Assembly (NCBI GenBank): GCA_963693365.1
Contig: CAVNZM010000011.1
Coordinates: 7,068,001-7,132,000 of the forward strand
Length of the DNA: 64,000 bases
Direction: 5' to 3'
DNA from: Amoebidium appalachense
Taxonomy: Eukaryota; Ichthyosporea
Positions within the stretch are counted from its first letter, which is position 1, and every line of letters starts with the position of its first letter. Position numbers and translations under genes: made by a program. The notes beneath the pieces were generated by a model that was not told where the DNA came from, searched no databases, and saw only the letters and a program-made list of their open reading frames with translations. Positions 58,916-64,000 of this stretch are shown here, one piece after another.

Positions 58916-59369
58916 GGGGGTGGGGGGGTAGGGGGGGGGTAGGTGGACGGGTGTGTGTGTGTGCGTGCGTGTGTTTTGTGTGTGTGCGTGTGTGTGCGTG
59001 TCTGTGGGTGGGTGGGTGGGGGGAGGGGGGATGGGGGAGGGGGAGGAGGGGGGGGGGGTGAGTGTTTGGCTGCATGCGCGCGTGTGTGTGTGGGTGCTCC
59101 CACGTGAGAACCGTGTTTGTGGGTATGTGTGTGGTGGTTGTGTGTGCATGTGTGTTTGGGTTGTAATGTAACGGTGGTGGTGGTGGTGTGTTTGTGTGGG
59201 TGGTGATGGTGGTGGGGTGGGTAAGAACGTGGTATCCAAAAAGGCCCCAGCATGCAAGGAGAAACACGTATGCTCAATGAACAACACCAAGTACGAAAAG
59301 GAGGAGCATGACACGACGAGGGCTGAAAAGGAAATCGGGGCTGGGGACAAATATGTGGGTTTTTTGTGG

Positions 59370-59447
<78 letters not shown>

Positions 59448-59970
59448 CATTTCCTCCTGTTGTTTGTTCAGTCGTGTCGTGTAGCGGCGGCGAGAGAGTA
59501 AGGGTGGGAGAGAGGGGGGAAAGGGGGAGGAGGGTATTGTAGGTGGGTAGATGGACCTGCCTTGCACAAAGCAAGAGAGTGCAAATGCCAGAGACGTGGC
59601 CATGTAGTTGTGTGGCTGCAATGGAGTATACATGTGTGATCGGGTGAGGATCAAATTGGCGCGTAATCCACGTTGCGGGAGAAAGGGGAGCCCCGGAGGG
59701 GGGGGGGGGGGGGGAGGGGGGGGGGGGGGGGGGGATGTGTTACAGAGTAAGAAGTATACATTCATGACGGACAACACAATGCGGGGGGGGGGGGGGGGGG
59801 GGGGAGGGGGGGATGTGTTACAGAGTAAGAAGTATACATTCATGACGGAGAACACAATGCGCGGGGGGGGGGGGGGGGGGGGAAGGTAAGATGAGTACGA
59901 AGTATACACGTCATGACGGCCAATACAATGCAGCGCAAACCACAGTGTGCATAGAAGGGAGGGGAGGAGT

Positions 59971-60003
<33 letters not shown>

Positions 60004-61485
60004 ATATACTTCTCAAACTCCTCGATAAACTGCTCCACGGTGAAATCTTTTGCACTCCTCCTCTCCACGTTATCTACAACCAACCAGGAGGGGTCTAGCC
60101 CCATGGACGCACACAGCCACGGGGCAAACATATGCTCGGAATAAAATCCCCTGATTTTGATTGGACGGAGCGTCACAGGGAGGGCAATTTTTTTCCCATT
60201 CGCCTCCAACTGCGAAATTCGGTCCTTGACTTCGGGATCTTCGGCTCCGAGGTTGTCCCACGGCCATATCGCCTCACCGATATTGCTCATTTTACCGGTT
60301 TTCGAATTCGTTTTCCCGTCAATTTCCATACTTCCGCCATTTTCAGTGTCCCCCCGTACATGCAGTCCATTTTCCACGTTCTTCCCAAGACATTCCATTT
60401 CCGCTGACCCCCCCGGGAGGGGGGCTTTAGCGATTCTTTCCTTCTCAATTCCGTCCAATATTTGGAAATATTCCCGGAATTCCGGCTGCATGTCAACGTA
60501 CGTCTGCTTCCACGATCCGCGAAAACGGAAACTTTTCCCGCTTGCGCCCTTGAGTACGCGCTGCCGCCACATTTCGTCATGGTGGGCGAAAACATAAAAT
60601 GCGCGGCTAACTTTCGCGGTCTTGCACAGGTCGGGTGCGTTCAATCGGCCCAAAATGTCAAGGATAAGCTCGTCAGTCAGGACGGAGGCAGAGCCTAGGC
60701 CACTGTCGCGGCACGGTTGGACTGTGTGTGTGCGTGTGTGCACGTGCGCGTGCATGTGTGTGTGCGTGTGTGTGTGTGTACGTGTGATGTGTGTGTGTGT
60801 CCGTGTGATTGGGTCGGTGAGTGGCCAATAGAACAGGGAACAGAGGCACAAAGGTGGAGAATGGGTGGGATGGAAGGGGGGGGGGGGGGGGGGGGGGGGG
60901 AGGGGAGGGGAAGGGGGGGGGAGTGGGGGGGGAGGGGGGAATTGGGCGGGATGTAAGCATTAGGGGGAAGATGTGTACGGCCGTGTGTGTCCATGTATCA
61001 TCTCTCCAACTATGAGCCCCTCACGAAACTTAAGGCTCCCCCCTCCCCCCCCCCCCCTCCCCCCTCCTCCCTCCCTCCCCTTGCCCCTCCGCCTCCCCCC
61101 CCCCCCCCCCCCTCATTCCCTCCGTAACCCCTCTCTCGCCCAACCTGCCCCTCCATACAGAGTAGCTCCATATTCAACTCAAGATCCTCCGTGTGCCGTG
61201 TTTGATTTCAATCCCCCCCCCCCACACACACACACCGCCACCACCACCGCCGCCGTAACCCCCACCCCCACCACCCAATATGCCAAAGACTAGGCTCCAC
61301 AAAGCACACAGTCACACAACCACACATTAACACATCAATCGCTAAAGCTTTCTACGATTCAACGAATGGATAATTTGTCTCCCCCCCCCCTCCCCCCTTG
61401 CAAAAGGTGTCTGCTTTTGTCCATTGATGTCCCACCTCCCTCCCTTCCCCGCCCTCACCTCCCCCCTCCTCTTCACACACACACA

Positions 61486-61518
<33 letters not shown>

Positions 61519-61701
61519 CCACACACCAAAAAGAGGGGGAAGGGGGGGGGGGGGGGTTGAGATGAAGGAGGGAAACAGCCACACACCCACCTCCATTAGT
61601 GACATCGAAGAAATAATTTCCCATCGGCTGCAAGATGGGTAAACGTCAGACACTGCACCGGTTTGTCCTACACCCTCTCCCCCCCCCCCCCCCCCCCCCC
61701 G

Positions 61702-61747
<46 letters not shown>

Positions 61748-62375
61748 CCCCCCCCCCCCCCCCCCCTTCCCCCGCCCCCCTTCTTCCTCAAACCCACCCA
61801 CCCACCCACCCAAAAAATTAGAAAAAAGAACAAACTAAAATATTAAATAAGAAAAAACAAAACAAAATATGTCCCCTTCACTCCCCGCCCCTCCCCCCAA
61901 AACCTTCTTAATCATCCCCCCCCCTCCTCCCCCCCCCCCCCCCCCCCACCCTCCAACACACACACACATAAAAACATGAAGGGAAAAACAAGGAGGAGAA
62001 GAAGAATCCCGCACCAAGCTCCTATGCAACTTTACAGCACGTGCTCTTGCACACACCGGAGAAAACACATGTTCGCACAGGAAAAAGGCAAGCACGGCCA
62101 CACACCCTTTACCGGTAGCAAGCGACAAAAACAATAAATTTCTATTCTCAAACATTTTGAACAAACTCCCAGTCAGAAAGCCATTTTCCCTCTTGCCAGG
62201 TCTCCATTCCTTCCACAATCTTGCTTGCACATCATGCTCTCAGGAAAGGCACACCCACAATCACAACCCACATATGTCCAAACTTGAAGGCCAACACATG
62301 AGCCAATGCCAGAAACAGCTGACCCAATCACAATCACCCACCTACCCCACAAGCTTCAACCACACACACATACAC

Positions 62376-62417
<42 letters not shown>

Positions 62418-62527
62418 CAAAAAAAAAGGGGGGGGGGGGAAGACAGCTAGCACCGTTCCCCCTGCCCGCTCAACCCTCCTCCGCCCCCCCTCCCCCAGCA
62501 CATGTCCACACACCCCCCACCCTTCCC

Positions 62528-62593
<66 letters not shown>

Positions 62594-62618
62594 GCACGCA
62601 CGCACGCATGCACGCACG

Positions 62619-62649
<31 letters not shown>

Positions 62650-62665
62650 ACGCACACACACACAC

Positions 62666-62708
<43 letters not shown>

Positions 62709-62924
62709 AACACACCCACCCACCCACCCACACACACACACCTTGACCCCATAAGGGTGCTGCCCCAGATCCAGAAACCTCTGCACGTCATCATTCTCGC
62801 CCTCCCCTCTCTCCGCATCCCTCTTGTGTCTCTTGCTTGGTCCCACCCCACTGTTCTCCCCAGGCATGTGCCTCACTCGTTTTTTCGGCCCACCAGCCGC
62901 ACAAGAGCTTGCTGTTCCGTTCAT
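55044..62924 (-). CDS. F-box and JmjC-domain hydroxylase (JMJD6-related), 8 exons, intact
   Basis: Minus-strand exons, 5' to 3': 62742-62924, 61591-61627, 60010-60721, 58689-58883, 57951-58136, 57309-57449, 56226-56388, 55044-55250. All junctions are GT-AG with matching phases; 607 residues. Order: basic N-terminus (GPSKRHKRD, possible nuclear signal); [14 protein letters not shown], split over a 37-base exon; F-box ([18 protein letters not shown]); [13 protein letters not shown]; JmjC domain with [30 protein letters not shown] (His and Asp of the iron triad, codons 57992-57994 and 57986-57988), [10 protein letters not shown] (2-oxoglutarate-binding Lys) and [15 protein letters not shown] (second His, 56328-56330); then a C-terminal helix ending GGFSFGF. 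All iron and cosubstrate residues are present, so it should be an active Fe(II)/2-oxoglutarate oxygenase. Known relatives hydroxylate lysine or demethylate arginine; the substrate here is unknown. It resembles plant JMJ21/22 and fungal F-box JmjC proteins. Confidence 0.93.
55690..55945 (-). repeat. Poly-C-tailed dispersed repeat, diverged copy, flanking or last part of the JmjC locus
   Basis: Reverse complement of the element at 14555 and 23785: it carries GCTTATGCAGGCAAGG, GATCAGAGACGAGCAGGG, GAGCCCATCCTCAGGGAGGG and TTTTGAATGCGTC next to a G run (C tail on the other strand). It is more diverged, with several short gaps. It lies in intron 7 of the JmjC gene in the sense direction of that gene. 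Confidence 0.75.
56400..56935 (+). repeat. (GT)n and poly-G blocks of JmjC intron 6
   Basis: Three rounds of (GT)n plus poly-G. The block GAGGGGTTTTTTGTGTTTTAG followed by TGCCTGTGTGTCTGTGGTTG occurs twice (56600 and 56833), a tandem duplication of about 230 bases. Confidence 0.9.
57008..57215 (-). repeat. Two extra copies of the end of JmjC exon 6 with donor
   Basis: The real exon end (57309-57355, EWFNNCYKM...R plus GTGCGTGA) is repeated at 57148-57211, including the donor GTGCGTGATTTT, and more weakly at 57021-57056 (GAGTGGTTCAACTACTAC on the coding strand). The spacing is about 150 bases. Confidence 0.85.
57833..57863 (+). repeat. Poly-C run of more than 40 in JmjC intron 5
   Basis: Uninterrupted C run (about 57820-57863) followed by A12. 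On the coding strand it is poly-G early in the intron. Confidence 0.9.
59733..59940 (-). repeat. Three tandem units of about 76 bases in JmjC intron 3
   Basis: Units GATGTGTTACAGAGTAAGAA, GTATACATTCATGACGGA, CAACACAATGCG separated by G runs; the third unit (from 59884) is diverged. On the coding strand the core TTGTGTTGTCCGTCATGA also matches the 47776-48120 duplication and, more loosely, 23267-23440 in the dehydratase. Confidence 0.9.
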
Positions 62925-64000
62925 TCTGCTAATTCCTTTCTTTATTTCCTTGTTTTATTATGAAGATGGAGGGCTTTGCAGTATACACTTAGCAGCCGAA
63001 TGCCACTTTCGTATACTCTGAGATCCACCAGGTAATTGAGACACGTACGTGTACACGTGTGGAGCCCTGAACTTTGCGCTTTTATCACCTGAAAAGCTAC
63101 CAAACGTGCACCATCTCGTTGGCGTAGCAAAGAGAAAAAAGCTTGCAATTTTGTTGGAAAAAAAAAAAAAAGAGAACAGAAAAAAACATGCAGCTTAAAG
63201 CTTTATAAAAGTTGCAACTCACGGAAGTTTATGGAAGCATAGACACGTGCACACCGTGTGGCTCACAAAAGATGATGTCGCAAACGCTGATGACTAGTCC
63301 AACCGACTCAAACGTAGACGAATCTCAACATTTTTTCAAAATGCAAGAACTAAGGTAATGACGTCACACAAGCCTGTCCCGACTCCCCAATCTTGGGGCC
63401 AGAAGGCCCCCCCCCCTTCCCCCCCAGAGTCAATGACACTATGGTATATTAGCCCATGCAGCATTCAAAGGACATAGCAAAAAAAGTCAAGGAGATGAGG
63501 TGACGAAATATAATTTTCCCTCCCGCCTTTCTGCCATTAGCTACATGTGTGCCGTCCAGACTCCAGTGCACTATTGTAGTGCACGTGCGTGTGCATGTGT
63601 GTGTGTGACGGTCAGGAGCTCCAGGGTTCGAACTTCCGCTTCCGTCAGTCGGTTACGAACCACCAATCAAATCCACCATGTGATAGACAATTTAGGCTTC
63701 ACGTGAGAGGCATGCCCCAATCAGATGAGCGTATTCTGAAGGTCTGTCCTGGTTTGTAACCCCGGTAAATGTAGGCACCCGCCGGCGGGTGCCCACACGA
63801 TCGCCGCCAAAATCTGTCGCCAATTAGTAAAATTCGTGTGGGCACCCACACCCCCCAAAAAACTGTATATCCTTGAGGAGTCTTTCCGCTCGCAGGGGAA
63901 GAGTGGGTGCAAAACCTATGGTTGTAACATGAAGTAAACATACACAAGCAATGGCGGCTAGTGTTTATTTGAGGGTTTATTAATGAGTTATATGATTTTT
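62925..64000. other. Upstream region of the JmjC gene
   Basis: Unique AT-rich sequence without a supported exon. It presumably holds the JmjC promoter. Palindromic structures are at 63774-63847. Confidence 0.45.
63774..63847. repeat. Perfect 20-base palindrome joined to a 14-base inverted repeat
   Basis: GGCACCCGCCGGCGGGTGCC (63774-63793) is its own reverse complement. GGGTGCCCACACGA (63787-63800) is perfectly complementary to 63834-63847 with a 33-base loop. The three GGCACCC arms allow alternative hairpins. Confidence 0.95.

Noticed and set aside
63606-63656. Possible tRNA (GGGTTCGAACTTCC looks like a T arm)
   Set aside because: The T stem pairs poorly, and no D arm, anticodon arm or matching acceptor stem is found upstream.

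Overview
The window is nuclear DNA from an intron-rich microbial eukaryote. I cannot place it more closely than a fungus-, holozoan- or alga-like protist that makes its own branched-chain amino acids. The evidence is spliceosomal introns with GT-AG (and apparently GC-AG) borders, a mitochondrial-type dihydroxyacid dehydratase with a presequence, F-box/JmjC, KCTD-type T1/WD40 and UPF0662-type genes, and a Ty3-type integrase. Coding exons are GC-rich and ordinary. Introns and spacers are filled with homopolymer C/G runs, (CA)n/(GT)n arrays and C/T tracts, so most long open frames across them are artefacts of low complexity.

Layout. 0.7-8.7 kb, minus: an 11-exon UPF0662 (DUF2408)-like gene with three 'VDGKF..PPGQ' repeats. 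9.5-10.7 kb, minus: a five-exon gene I do not recognise. 11.6-24.8 kb, plus: a 20-exon dihydroxyacid dehydratase, reconstructed from start to stop (593 residues if one surplus base is ignored). 27.1-29.4 kb, minus: a T1 (BTB-like) plus WD40 gene. 30.0-37.9 kb, plus: a six-exon, roughly 1,540-residue transposase-like protein (DUF6729 type) carrying a complete DEDDy 3'-5' exonuclease. 41.9-43.2 kb, minus: a 5'-truncated Ty3-type retroelement with a candidate LTR. 43.6-47.3 kb, plus: a disrupted F-box/leucine-rich-repeat gene. 47.3-55.0 kb: gene-poor, with a 2.1 kb C/T tract. 55.0-62.9 kb, minus: an intact 8-exon, 607-residue F-box/JmjC hydroxylase related to JMJD6. 62.9-64 kb: spacer with a perfect palindrome and hairpin.

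The genes do not form a pathway. The most unusual signals are structural. (1) Many introns carry private tandem copies of their own splice junction (exon end plus donor, or acceptor plus exon start). (2) A dispersed repeat ending in poly-C lies in introns, always in the sense direction of the host gene, with a 5'-truncated copy. (3) (CA)n runs merge directly into the 3' splice site CAG. (4) The transposase-like gene has a catalytically complete exonuclease between its putative second and third acidic residues. (5) Several genes carry single-base homopolymer indels that are either assembly errors or real lesions. Any annotation of the 27-29, 30 and 43-47 kb genes should wait on that being settled.
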